From NCBI GenBank assembly GCA_022376515.1, contig WTXI01000573.1:1-14325 (forward strand): a stretch of 14,325 nt of DNA, read 5' to 3'. Position numbers and translations under genes: made by a program. Positions 1-7,981 of this stretch are shown here, piece by piece (positions within the stretch are counted from its first letter, which is position 1; each line of letters begins with the position of its first letter). The notes beneath the pieces were generated by a model, which was not told the DNA's origin, made no database searches, and was given only the letters and a program-made list of their open reading frames with translations. This DNA is from Lactifluus volemus (lineage: Eukaryota; Basidiomycota; Agaricomycetes; Russulales; Russulaceae).

Positions 1-40
1 AACCGCCTGTCACGTGGATTAGCAAATTGCCTTGACGCAT
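1..40 (-). pseudogene. Possible 5' start of a sister copy of the 5699-6981 gene (partial)
   Basis: On the minus strand an ATG at 40-38 opens 13 codons that run off the left edge without a stop (Met-Arg-Gln-Gly-Asn-Leu...). This ATG follows the bases CTC, as does the minus-strand ATG at 6981-6979, and the spacing from each ATG to the shared repeat word at 81-90 or 7021-7030 differs by one base. I infer that this is the start of a paralogue of the gene at 5699-6981. Only 40 bases are visible, so it could be chance. Whether this copy is intact cannot be judged. Confidence 0.22.
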
Positions 41-61
41 GAGGCCTCAGGCCGGACGTAC

Positions 62-280
62 CGCGTTTGGGTAGCTCGGTTTGCAAATGATCCCTCGTTG
101 TCGGCATTTTAAGGGTTGTGACCAAGTCACTATCCTGGCCTGACACCTACATGTATGCCCAGCTAGTGACGATGGCACTCACGGGTAACACTGAACAGCA
201 TCTTTCTGCCCACAGCTCACTGGCAAGGACAACGCCGGGCCGGTACCGTCAACTATCTCATCCAGCATAAGTATCTTCTT
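62..280. repeat. Diverged direct repeat, copy A, left part
   Basis: This segment matches 7000-7200 in the same orientation. The base run at 81-90 recurs at 7021-7030 with one change. The words GTCACTATCCTGG and TGACACCTAC (141-150, and 7086-7095) follow in the same order, and a block near 201-225 matches 7141-7170. Small indels and many substitutions make it an old duplication. Copy A is interrupted by element 1 and resumes at 4073. It lies just upstream of the minus-strand ATG at 38-40, so it may be a duplicated 5' flank. A transposon of its own is an alternative, but no terminal repeats were seen. Confidence 0.75.
266..280. repeat. Target-site duplication of element 1, left copy (15 bp)
   Basis: CATAAGTATCTTCTT at 266-280 is repeated exactly at 4058-4072, directly after a poly(A) tail. 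The flanking bases differ on both sides (G265 and A4057; G281 and C4073), so the duplication is exactly 15 bp. This is the footprint of target-primed reverse transcription by a non-LTR retrotransposon. Confidence 0.95.
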
Positions 281-979
281 GGGGGGCCCCTTGATCTGCT
301 ACCACCACCAGGTGCGATTTTCCCACGGCGCAAGCCAGGGCAAGGGCGGGTGAAGTGGCTCTGCCACCACCCGAGGACTACCACCGGCCTCCCTAACCAA
401 ATACTACGCATACCCACGAAAGTACCAGACGTATCACTGCCACGTAGATAAAATGCCCACCCGGCACACCGCATGAGCCACCAATCCATTCATGCCACTC
501 CCCATCATAAGTACCTGTCTAGCAATAGCACCACGCATCTATACATCCAGAAATCTTAGCACCGCACTTTTCAATCGTCATTCATAACCTGCGCGAAAAA
601 TCAGAAAAGTCCTTACAATGCCACCCACCGGCAACGAGCACCCAAGCCTAGTTTTCTGTCCCCCCCGACCCACCAACAAAGTGGAGTACGAAGTCTCCCT
701 TTGTGCCATCAAAGACCAACATCTAAACGAAAATGGCTCCGCGCAACCCCCCGACCCTCCAACGAAGTTACCACCCCAATGGCTGAATCTACTTCCAAAG
801 AAACCTCCTATAAATCCACCACTGCTGCCAGGATGGCCGTCTCAAGCGGCCCAGCAGCAGCCACCGCCGAAGTAAGGAAAACAAAAGGCTGCGAACCAGT
901 AAGCCACCCACTACCCCACGTACGCTAAAGCTAATACCCCATAGAACCCCAGGCGGACAATGCCACTGACCCCTTCGCC
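281..979 (+). other. 5' leader of element 1, with upstream open frames
   Basis: The leader begins with six G then four C. It contains two short open frames. One, at 618-875, encodes 85 proline-rich residues and resembles no family I know. The other, at 701-928, is in the same frame as ORF1 (980-2368) but is cut off by TAA codons at 926-928 and 932-934. Its Ser/Thr/Ala-rich composition resembles a LINE ORF1 N-terminus, so ORF1 may once have started upstream. An internal promoter would be expected in a full-length LINE leader, but I see no recognisable promoter motif. Confidence 0.55.
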
Positions 980-2368
980 ATGGACGTGATATCTCCTCAG
1001 ATCAACCCAGCTGTAACCTCCATCACTATCCCCGCTGAGGCTGCGCATACGGCCAACACTAGAGCACCGCCCTACCCACCCTCAGAGATGAGCCCGACCC
1101 CGCCGCCGATTCCGGTGCCACCCTTCCAATTTGAAGCCTCTCCCACCCCGCCAGCATCCCCAACCCTGCGCAGGCCTCCCCAATCTACCACCCAAGTTCA
1201 TGGTGCCGACAACACTAACGACTCCCTCATGGAGTCCGCCCCACCCACGCCTACGGAAGAGGCCCCATTCCCACAAGTGAGGAACCCTGGTGCAACGGCA
1301 CAACGTCTACGACCTCTTACCCTGTCCCGCTCTGAGGGCGACATCCCAACTGGCCCAACTCTAAACCCCATGAGCTCCATATGTGCACGCCTCGCCGCAG
1401 CCAAAAAACCCGCCCACTCCTACGTATCAACCAGAGGACGTCCCCGCAACCCGCTTGACAAATACACGAATGCCACCATGCCTGCAGTCCACCTCGCCGA
1501 CCCCACAGCAGCCTTCAATGACATTGACCTTGACACAGTCATCGAATGGGATAACTCCCCTGGGAAACTGCTCGCCTTCCCTTTCGAAAAGGACGCCGAT
1601 CAACTAGCCAACCACAAAACCATCAAAGGGCTCATTCTCGCCGCCGCCATCGAAATCACCGGGTCCCAATGTGTGGCCGTAGGCGCCCCGCGTCAAACAG
1701 AAGAGGCTAGAATCCAGAAACGTTTCCCTCCCAACACTTTCCTAACCTACCACCTCACGGAAGATCAACGTCAACTCCTCCTGAAACGCGGGGTGTGGTC
1801 CTCCGCGTCGATCACCTTCCGAGTCACCCCCTTCGACCCAATTTCCCCAGACTTCCTCTTTGCCATACAAGAACTGGACACCTTGTTCACCAATGACATC
1901 TACACCCTGGTCCGCAACACCTGGCGCGATGCCGACACCATGCACAAATTGAACGCCATCATCTCGGAGACCCCTGAAGTCGACCGCCACGATACCGAAG
2001 TCGCCCTTAAAAGCTTCATAGACTCCATGTGGGTCGAGAAACTGGACGTCAAGGCTGCAGGAGCCCTGCCAAAACCCTCTTTCAATGTCTTCGCAAAAGG
2101 ATCTTTCATTAAACAAGACCAGCTCTGGACCACTCTCCACGACCACCTCGCTAGCCGATCTTACTCTTCCATCATGCTGGACACAGGAAGAACCCTCACC
2201 ACCCCCTACGACTGCCACATCTGCCACTGCATCACTCACCCCCGGGGACTATGCCCCTTCCCATCCATAGAGGGATGGAACGGCCCGAACTGCCGCCCCG
2301 CCAACCCCACACGCGAGAGAGGTGGCAAAATGACCGGTGGATACCCCAAACGCGAAGGACGAACCTGA
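980..2368 (+). CDS. LINE ORF1 (gag-like) protein with CCHC zinc knuckle
   Basis: This is an uninterrupted frame of 462 codons. It should encode the nucleic-acid-binding ORF1 protein that coats LINE RNA. The start at 980 sits in GCCATGG, a strong fungal initiation context; the same frame is closed just upstream by TAA at 932. Residues 1-170 are rich in Pro, Thr and Ser and probably disordered. Residues about 185-400 form a folded-looking middle with words such as GVWSSASITFRVTPFDP and SFIDSMWVEKLD, a style I remember from Agaricomycete LINE ORF1 proteins. A C-x2-C-x4-H-x4-C knuckle follows at C412, C415, H420 and C425, then the word GLCPFPSIEGWNGP and a basic tail. It is intact although the ORF2 part downstream is gutted. 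Function is assigned from position and knuckle, not from a search. Confidence 0.85.
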   Translation: MDVISPQINPAVTSITIPAEAAHTANTRAPPYPPSEMSPTPPPIPVPPFQFEASPTPPASPTLRRPPQSTTQVHGADNTNDSLMESAPPTPTEEAPFPQVRNPGATAQRLRPLTLSRSEGDIPTGPTLNPMSSICARLAAAKKPAHSYVSTRGRPRNPLDKYTNATMPAVHLADPTAAFNDIDLDTVIEWDNSPGKLLAFPFEKDADQLANHKTIKGLILAAAIEITGSQCVAVGAPRQTEEARIQKRFPPNTFLTYHLTEDQRQLLLKRGVWSSASITFRVTPFDPISPDFLFAIQELDTLFTNDIYTLVRNTWRDADTMHKLNAIISETPEVDRHDTEVALKSFIDSMWVEKLDVKAAGALPKPSFNVFAKGSFIKQDQLWTTLHDHLASRSYSSIMLDTGRTLTTPYDCHICHCITHPRGLCPFPSIEGWNGPNCRPANPTRERGGKMTGGYPKREGRT

Positions 2369-2607
2369 GCCCACACGACCCCTCTTAATTACTTACTCAT
2401 AGATCTGATATAACTGCCTGGAATGTAATCTCTGTCTGTAACGTAGTACCCTACGTAGCCTCGTCACAGTGCCTGAATAAAAACAACCGTTATTGTCCCC
2501 CCCATACCGTTTGAACCCAAGCGACACCAAAACGCCACACCGCAATGCCACCGGAACACGCGACCCAAAAACAAAACGACACGCTCCCACCACGGCCCTC
2601 CACCTAC
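2369..2607 (+). other. Deletion junction between ORF1 and the ORF2 remnant
   Basis: Where a Tad1-like element would have endonuclease and reverse transcriptase, only about 240 bp separate the ORF1 stop from the first recognisable RNase H residues (GSGIWFGPDD, near 2610). The segment is not clearly homologous to any LINE domain. The frame of the RNase H remnant is closed by TGA at 2512-2514, and the residues from 2545 to about 2605 look like filler. An acceptor-like CTACAG lies directly before the RNase H homology, so removal by splicing of the element's RNA is one possibility besides a genomic deletion or a template jump. Confidence 0.6.
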
Positions 2608-3827
2608 AGTGGAAGTGGAATCTGGTTTGGACCAGATGACAGACGCAACTCCTCTCTACGAATACCAGGAACGGCTCAATTGAACCAGGTAGCTGAAATT
2701 GCAGCGGTAATAGACGCTGCAAAGTCAATTCCTCACTTTTGGCCTCTGTTAATAATGTCAGACTCTAAATATGTAATTTCCGGTCTAATGACACACCTGC
2801 ACTCCTGGGAGGATAACGGCTGGATAGGAGTAAAAAATGCACCCCACTTAAAAAGAGCGGCTTACCTTCTCAAGGCCCGCACCGCAACCACATCCTTCAA
2901 GTGGGTTAAAGGCCATGAGGGCACCGTCGGAAATGAGGAAAGTGATCGTCTTGCAAAGGAAGGAACCAATAAAGAGGAGCCCGACATCCTAGAATTACAC
3001 ATACCCAAAGAATACGACCTACAAGGCGCTAAGTTAACAACACTAACTCAAGCAATTGTGTACCAAGGAATCCAAGAACGTGCCTCCCCCCCGATCAGAC
3101 CAACAACGATAGAAAACCTCCAACTCGCCCGGACGGCCCTAATGAACCTCACCAACTCGATCGAAACAGACGAGTCTTTATGGAAGGGCATCAGGAAAAC
3201 AGTCCTTAGACTCCGTGTACGCCAATTCCTATTCAAATCCATGCACGGATCATACAAAATAGGAGAATTCTGGAGTCACGTACCCAACCACAAACACCGC
3301 CAAATGTGCTCCAAATGCAACACCACAGAATCAATGGCCCACGTCCTCGTCCACTGTCGCAAAAAACCGGTCAACATGATTTGGGCCCTAGCATGTATGA
3401 CCTGGCCCCATTCACCTGACTCCTGGCCACAGATCGACCTAGGCATCATCCTAGGCTGTGGATCCATCACGCTACCCCAAGCCCAAGGAAACGAAGCTCA
3501 CCAGAACGACAGATCCCCTGACCTAAGAGGCGCCACTCGCCTTCTTCAAATCCTCATCTCTGAATCAGCCCACCTGATCTGGGTCCTCCGGTGTGAACAT
3601 GTCATCCAAGAACGCAGCCATAACGAAAGCGAAATTAAAACACGGTGGTACAAAGCCATCAACACAAGACTCACCAATGATAGGATCACGGCTACAAGAT
3701 CAAACGAAACCAGAAGTTCACCAGAACAGTTTCCCACACCTGGGATCTCATCTTAAGACAGCATGGGGAACCCCCATACAACTGGCTCTATAATCGTGAG
3801 GTTTTAGTGGGTAGGAGGCCACCATAG
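2545..3827 (+). pseudogene. ORF2 C-terminal remnant: partial RNase H, zinc knuckle, C-terminus
   Basis: The main frame is 2545-3756 (403 codons from the first ATG). RNase H signatures with numbering from that ATG: E51 in QVAEIAAV, D73 in MSDSKYV, H124 in WVKGHEG and D134 in NEESDRLAKEG. The first catalytic Asp, expected in a Y-x-DGS motif before GSGIW, is missing, so the nuclease should be dead. A C-x2-C-x7-H-x4-C knuckle follows (C255, C258, H266, C271), then the word LLQILISESAHLIWVLRCEH typical of these elements. The frame ends early at 3756. Reading moved to another frame near 3726 gives the expected tail (TWDLILRQHGEPPYNWL... then REVLVGRRPP) with a stop at 3825-3827, so a frameshift sits close to 3726. 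Whether the 2545 ATG is ever used is unknown. Confidence 0.82.
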
Positions 3828-3861
3828 CTGACCCCAGGTGAAGTGGCCTGAGTCCCACACT

Positions 3862-3878
3862 ATCCCTTTTCCAGGGAT
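3862..3878 (+). other. Small hairpin in the 3' UTR of element 1
   Basis: ATCCCT and AGGGAT flank a five-base loop (TTTCC), shortly after the ORF2 stop at 3827. LINE machinery often recognises 3' UTR structure, so this could be part of an RT recognition signal. That role is inference from position only; a 6-bp stem could be chance. Confidence 0.35.
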
Positions 3879-4005
3879 GTGCGTAAATGCATTTTCGTCC
3901 TCTCCCCGGTCCACCGGCCCGGCTCCAGCGCGCTAAGATAAGCTGATGGTAAATCTCCTGATACTTAGCACTTTATTTAGGTAGTTAGCGTATCGTTAAC
4001 TCCCC

Positions 4006-4021
4006 AATAAAAAGCGCTTTC

Positions 4022-4057
<36 letters not shown>
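4006..4057 (+). terminator. Poly(A) signal and 35-A tail of element 1
   Basis: AATAAA at 4006-4011 lies 11 bases before an uninterrupted run of 35 A at 4023-4057, which directly meets the right target-site duplication. This arrangement indicates reverse transcription of a polyadenylated RNA. The unbroken tail suggests either recent insertion or an assembly-stable homopolymer. Confidence 0.92.
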
Positions 4058-4058
<1 letters not shown>

Positions 4059-4072
4059 ATAAGTATCTTCTT
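4058..4072. repeat. Target-site duplication of element 1, right copy (15 bp)
   Basis: Exact repeat of 266-280, immediately following the A tail. No substitution has accumulated between the two copies. Confidence 0.95.
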
Positions 4073-5085
4073 CTCATATTCTGACACGCGACGCCAGCGA
4101 CGGTGATTAACACACGTTAACATGTGGTGACGACGAGCTGTCTTGTGAGACGTAAAAGCTAGAGCAGATAAAACTTCTTGGCCGGGCGTCTCTTTATAAA
4201 TTTATTTCCAACCTTTTTCTCTATAAGAAAGAATAGCAGCCAAAAGCTGCATGTCTTTCACCAACCCTGGGAAAACGAAAGACAAACGTACAGGAAACAC
4301 GCGGGTAAGCGATCCTATTACTTGTCATTACTGACGGTTGTGTCGTATGGACTTCGAGTGTGGCGCAAAAATGGTATCCAACTTCCTAGGGAGAACTTGG
4401 TAGCGGCATTAACTCGAAATACCATATCACAGCGCTGTTGAATGTGCGGGATCTTCTATTTTACAGCCCTAGAGTGGGGGAGGGATGAATTCCAAGTGTT
4501 CTGACCACCCAGAGAGGTATTACAGTACACATATGCTCAAGCTCAGCGACCCATGGTCACCGGCGCCAGATGAGCAGAGAAGGAAATGTGTGCGGCGAGA
4601 TTGAACTTTGGGTGGGCTGCAACTTGAGAATAAAACAATCGACCAATCTCGTTTCCACGTCCTTGAGTAATTGAACTTGAAGTTGAGTTACACTGTCGTG
4701 TAGGGCCTCCTTCCTGGGGAGACGGCGGACCCAACCATCTCAGCCATTATAGCCGAGAGGTCTGAGCTTCTCCAAGGATGTTCAATTTTGGGGAGAAAGT
4801 GTGTCTCTTTGAACAATCCCGCCTTTGTGCGCACTTCCCAGCTCGAGGGAAAAGGAAATACTGTGAAAGGGGTCGGAATGAGACCGTGATGCTGCATTGG
4901 GAACAAAAGGAGAATGTGCACCAGCGTTCTCCATGGGGCCTAACTACTGGAAACAGCCTCATCACTGGTGAAGCCTAGATCCAGGAATCAGGAAGAATGT
5001 GGAGTTATAGTTTTTTTACATGCTAGGTTGGACGAATCGTAGGTATTAACACCTTTGTGGTCAGACCATGATACGTTTGACGGAA
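4073..5085. repeat. Diverged direct repeat, copy A, right part
   Basis: This is the continuation of copy A beyond element 1, collinear with 7345-7440 and then 9752-10502. Shared words in order: GGTGATTAAC (4102-4111) with GGTAATTAAC (7345-7354); CTAGAGCAGA (4159-4168 and 7419-7428); TGTCATTACTGA (4323-4334 and 9813-9824); a GAAT-start block near 4441 and 9918; TAACTACTGGAAAC (4941-4954) with a one-base variant at 10382-10395; ACTGGTGAAG (4964 and 10405); a 21-base block at 5045-5065 matching 10482-10502. Copy B carries roughly 300 bp (about 7445-7760) absent here. The many short open frames inside differ between copies and I do not regard any as a gene. Confidence 0.72.
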
Positions 5086-5698
5086 CTGATGAAGATGTTA
5101 AGGAAGATATTACATGTACTGTATACACTCTGTAATGCATTACACTCCTTTGGCACACCTTGGCCGTCTCCTGCCTACCGGGCATACAAAACGTGTTCTA
5201 CAGCAGCCAGCAGTTACGGGTGATCATCTTCTAAACCATGATTGGCACCATCACAAGCTACCGCAAAAATGTTCAGGATAAAAGAGGAGAAACTTTGTTT
5301 CATCCTCTTGGCCCTAACAGACACTGTGATGTGTGCGTGTCACACAGCTGGACATGTGTCGCTAATATAGTCTCTACCTGTGATGCGAACTCCTGATTAT
5401 GGTCGTCTTCGGATTGGCGAATCGGGTATCTGAAAAATAAGCGTGCTTACTAACGTGTACGTTCACGTGCAAAGAAAAAGGCATCACATGCATCACATGA
5501 TAGTCACGTCATGCAGGCGTGATTCGCGTGAACCGACTCAGTCCATATTCGATCCTCAATTCTACTTCTTCCTACAAACATAACGCCCTTGACTGACTAG
5601 TACTATCTTGCAAACTCTATGAATCATTCCAATCTACTGCATTACCGACAAGCAAAAGGCCCCAGAACAAACGTGGGAAAGTCTTGGTGAAGGTAGCT
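5086..5698. other. Intergenic spacer; no gene seen
   Basis: AT-rich sequence between repeat copy A and the 3' end of the minus-strand gene at 5699-6981. It should include that gene's 3' UTR and terminator. The only structure noted is a 9-base word GCATCACAT repeated twice in tandem at 5481-5498, within a stretch that has several ACGTG or CACGT words. Similarity to copy B fades in its first part. Confidence 0.4.
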
Positions 5699-6981
5699 TC
5701 ACAACGCGAGCTCGAATATAGCATCCCAATCGATCCGTCGATTCCTGACATCGGAGACCCTGTCGTTGAGTTGCAAAATGGGCATCCAAGTTGTTGCGGA
5801 AGGATTGATCGCCCCAATGATCGTGATATTGCCGCGCTGGATGCCCTCGTCTCCAATGCGCCACAACTGGGCGTCCAAGGAGGTACATCTGGGATCCGGT
5901 TTGCAATCCTGCAGAAAAGGATGGAGAAAGGAAATTGCTATCAGCACATGAAAGTCTTCACAGAGGACACGAACCTGACCGTGAGAAAGGTATCCACAAA
6001 TTGTCCGATGTGGTGTGCAAAAGTAGCAACCGTTATAGGGTCCGAGTCGTCACGAACACGAAGTTTAAGTTGACGCGCAAATCGTTCATACCCTAGCCAC
6101 TGTATTTATCATCCAGTTCAGTCTCATGCATAGGCTGTCCAGAACAGAAGTTGTACTGACTGTAATGCAGATATGTGTTGTCAACCAAGCGCCAACGTGC
6201 GCATATCCTTGCGCGTTCAGGAGGGTGTCGCATTGACCGGCTGCCGCTTCTTCGAGGGAAAGACCCAACTGTCCGTCCACCCGTTCGAAGAAGATGGGAA
6301 ACTGCAAGTCTAAGAAGTCCAGGCGCCCTCTGACAGCCAGCGGAGTTGGCATCATCTGGGGTACCACAGGGCCTCTGGACACGACAGTACGGTCAAGCAC
6401 CCAAAAATCTCTGCCATTACTGTCTGAGATGTGTGGGGGGATATGGGGAGGAGATATGTGATCGGCGGCCAAGAAGAGGCCCTCCCTTTCCGGGAGTGAC
6501 ATGGGCTTCAAGGGAGGGAGTGTGTCTTTTCTGAGCACGCTGCAAAAGTGCTGCATTGCGAACTCGTTCTGAAAAGACCAGGCTATGTATCCGTCGGTAA
6601 AGAGAGACTTGATTTCTCCTTGGGGATTCATGGCAGAGGAACTGCGCTGGAGAGTCGTCAATGGACTATATATGAGCATATGCACCGAGATGGAGGAAGG
6701 AGTAATGCAGAGCCCGGCTCCGCTTTTGTTGACTCCAAGACTCTGGTCGCATCAGATGGGTTGAAAATAAAAGTGTGGTCTAGCTCCCGTCTAATTAGGA
6801 AGAGACTTCCTGAGTCGGAGTAGAGAACGCGGGAATTGGAAAGAAGGGCACATTCTAAAGCCCCTCGAAAACTTCACATATCGTAGGCGCGGTGAGGAAA
6901 TCTGCCGGAAATTCGGGGTATCGTTGCCTTCACGGCTAGTTCAAGTTCGTTTCTCGACGAGTCCCCCAATCGCCATCACAT
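5699..6981 (-). pseudogene. Four-exon host-type gene of unknown function, two in-frame stops
   Basis: Proposed exons on the minus strand: 6981-6686, 6641-6161, 6099-5980 and 5908-5699, totalling 369 codons. The introns are GT-AG: 44 bp (6685-6642), 61 bp (6160-6100) and 71 bp (5979-5909, with branch-like TGCTGAT and acceptor TTTTCTGCAG). Every junction keeps the frame; the first splits a codon (CG then T), the others fall between codons. Exon 1 contains NSRVLYSDSGSLFLIRREL, exon 2 GRDFWVLDRTVVSRGP and DFLDLQFPIFFERVDG, exon 3 WLGYERFARQLKLRV and exon 4 IIGAINPSATTWMPILQLN. No membrane segment or catalytic motif is evident. It reminds me of multi-copy hypothetical proteins in Rhizoctonia-like fungi, but I cannot name a domain. 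TGA codons at 6978-6976 (codon 2) and 6876-6874 break exon 1, so it is probably a pseudogene, or starts elsewhere. The exact 3' end is uncertain. Confidence 0.65.
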
Positions 6982-6999
6982 GAGTGACTCGGAGTGAAT

Positions 7000-7779
7000 C
7001 GCGTCTAGGTGTAACTTGGTTTGCAGATGATCCTCTTCAGTCGTTGTCGGAATTTTAAGGATTGCAGTAAGTCACTATCCTGGAATGACACCTACGCGTA
7101 TGCTCGCTGTCAAGTGATACGTTCCCTGTGACGTAGGCAAATACGTTTTTCTGGCCACAGGCCGATTCAGCGTCATGACGAGCCTACCACTCATTACTCT
7201 TGTCTGAAAAGAAGACTAGAGTGTGCATATGAGGTGCATGCATCGCAGACACGAGGACAATGGATACTGTCAGCCATTTCGTCCAATCATCTGGAACACG
7301 TGTTTTCTGCATGTTCCAAAGTGCGATGATATCTGCCATGGGGCGGTAATTAACACGGGACTACCAGTGACACGTATCAATTATGACGTGACGATTGTCT
7401 TGTAATGAGATATGGAGGCTAGAGCAGAGGAGACTTACTGGCTTCTCAGTTCGTTCGATCACCAGTTCTAGAGCACATACACCCCCTCGAGTTCCCGCCC
7501 TCCCGCCCACGATCTGCGCTCACCTTCTTGGTCATTGACCCATTGGTTTGCAGTAACCTTTTAGGATTGTAATACTCCAACCGCAGTACCATGAACACCT
7601 ACTGGGGAGGTGTGAGGGTCTGGAACCTTTGACTCTTGAGCAGCGAGCTCCCCTCAACTAATAGGCAACCTCTACCCATATCTTCGTCACGGTCTTCTGC
7701 ATGTTGAGGACAGGCCCATCACGTGGCACACCTCAGGTCATCTACAAGTCATACTCGCGGCAGGCAGGTCCCCCTTCTT
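7000..7779. repeat. Diverged direct repeat, copy B, left part
   Basis: Counterpart of 62-280 plus 4073-4190. It also contains the empty site corresponding to element 1, near 7165-7200, where no LINE is present. It begins about 20 bases upstream of the proposed ATG of the minus-strand gene (6981), so it would hold that gene's promoter. No TATA box or other clear core element was seen on the minus strand. About 300 bp at 7445-7760 have no partner in copy A. Confidence 0.72.
7761..7779. repeat. Target-site duplication of element 2, left copy (19 bp)
   Basis: CAGGCAGGTCCCCCTTCTT at 7761-7779 recurs exactly at 9733-9751. The left copy runs into a T tract (13 T at 7778-7790), which is the A tail of a minus-strand LINE. 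Because the duplication itself ends in TT, up to two bases of the tail boundary are ambiguous. Confidence 0.94.
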
Positions 7780-7790
7780 TTTTTTTTTTT

Positions 7791-7981
7791 GATCTGCATT
7801 TATATAGCGCTGAGAGTCTACAAAAGACAAAGATGCACACGACTACGTTTACAATCTAAACGACTGAGAAAAATAATCTGGTGGGCTGGGAGTGGTGAGA
7901 TGAACTTTTAACATAGGAAGGTGTGGTTTGGGTGCAAGGGTAGGTGGTGGGTGGGGGGATATGAAGGCGAGAGCAGCGTGC
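7791..7981 (-). other. 3' UTR of element 2
   Basis: About 190 bp between the ORF2 stop and the A tail. On the minus strand it is C/T-rich near the stop and ends in an AT-rich TATATAAATGCAGATC immediately before the A run. No AATAAA is present near the tail. Confidence 0.7.

Larger units (their letters stand above)
281..4057 (+). mobile_element. Element 1: internally deleted LINE (ORF1 plus ORF2 3' remnant), 3777 bp
   Basis: The limits are set by a perfect 15-bp target-site duplication and a 35-A tail. In order it holds a roughly 700-bp leader beginning with a G run, an intact ORF1 with a CCHC zinc knuckle, a short non-coding junction, an N-terminally incomplete RNase H followed by a second zinc knuckle and the ORF2 C-terminus, a 3' UTR with AATAAA, and poly(A). 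No apurinic endonuclease and no reverse transcriptase domain is present in any frame; these would need roughly 2.5-3 kb between ORF1 and RNase H. The 5' end appears complete, because the G run abuts the duplication and a long leader precedes ORF1. The family is probably Tad1-like, judged by ORF1 and RNase H style (from memory). The sense strand is visibly C-rich and G-poor. The copy must have been mobilised by enzymes of an autonomous relative. Confidence 0.9.

Noticed and set aside
1742..2239. A 165-codon open frame antisense to ORF1.
   Set aside because: It is a shadow of the C-biased ORF1 codons, with no protein-like motif.
349..3848. The word GGTGAAGTGGC occurs in both the 5' leader (near 349) and 3' UTR (near 3837) of element 1, suggesting terminal repeats.
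   Set aside because: Only 11 bases are shared, the flanking sequence does not match, and the poly(A) tail with target duplication already shows a non-LTR element.
4178..4441. An 87-codon open frame at the start of repeat copy A, right part.
   Set aside because: The collinear part of copy B does not preserve the frame, so it is not under coding constraint.
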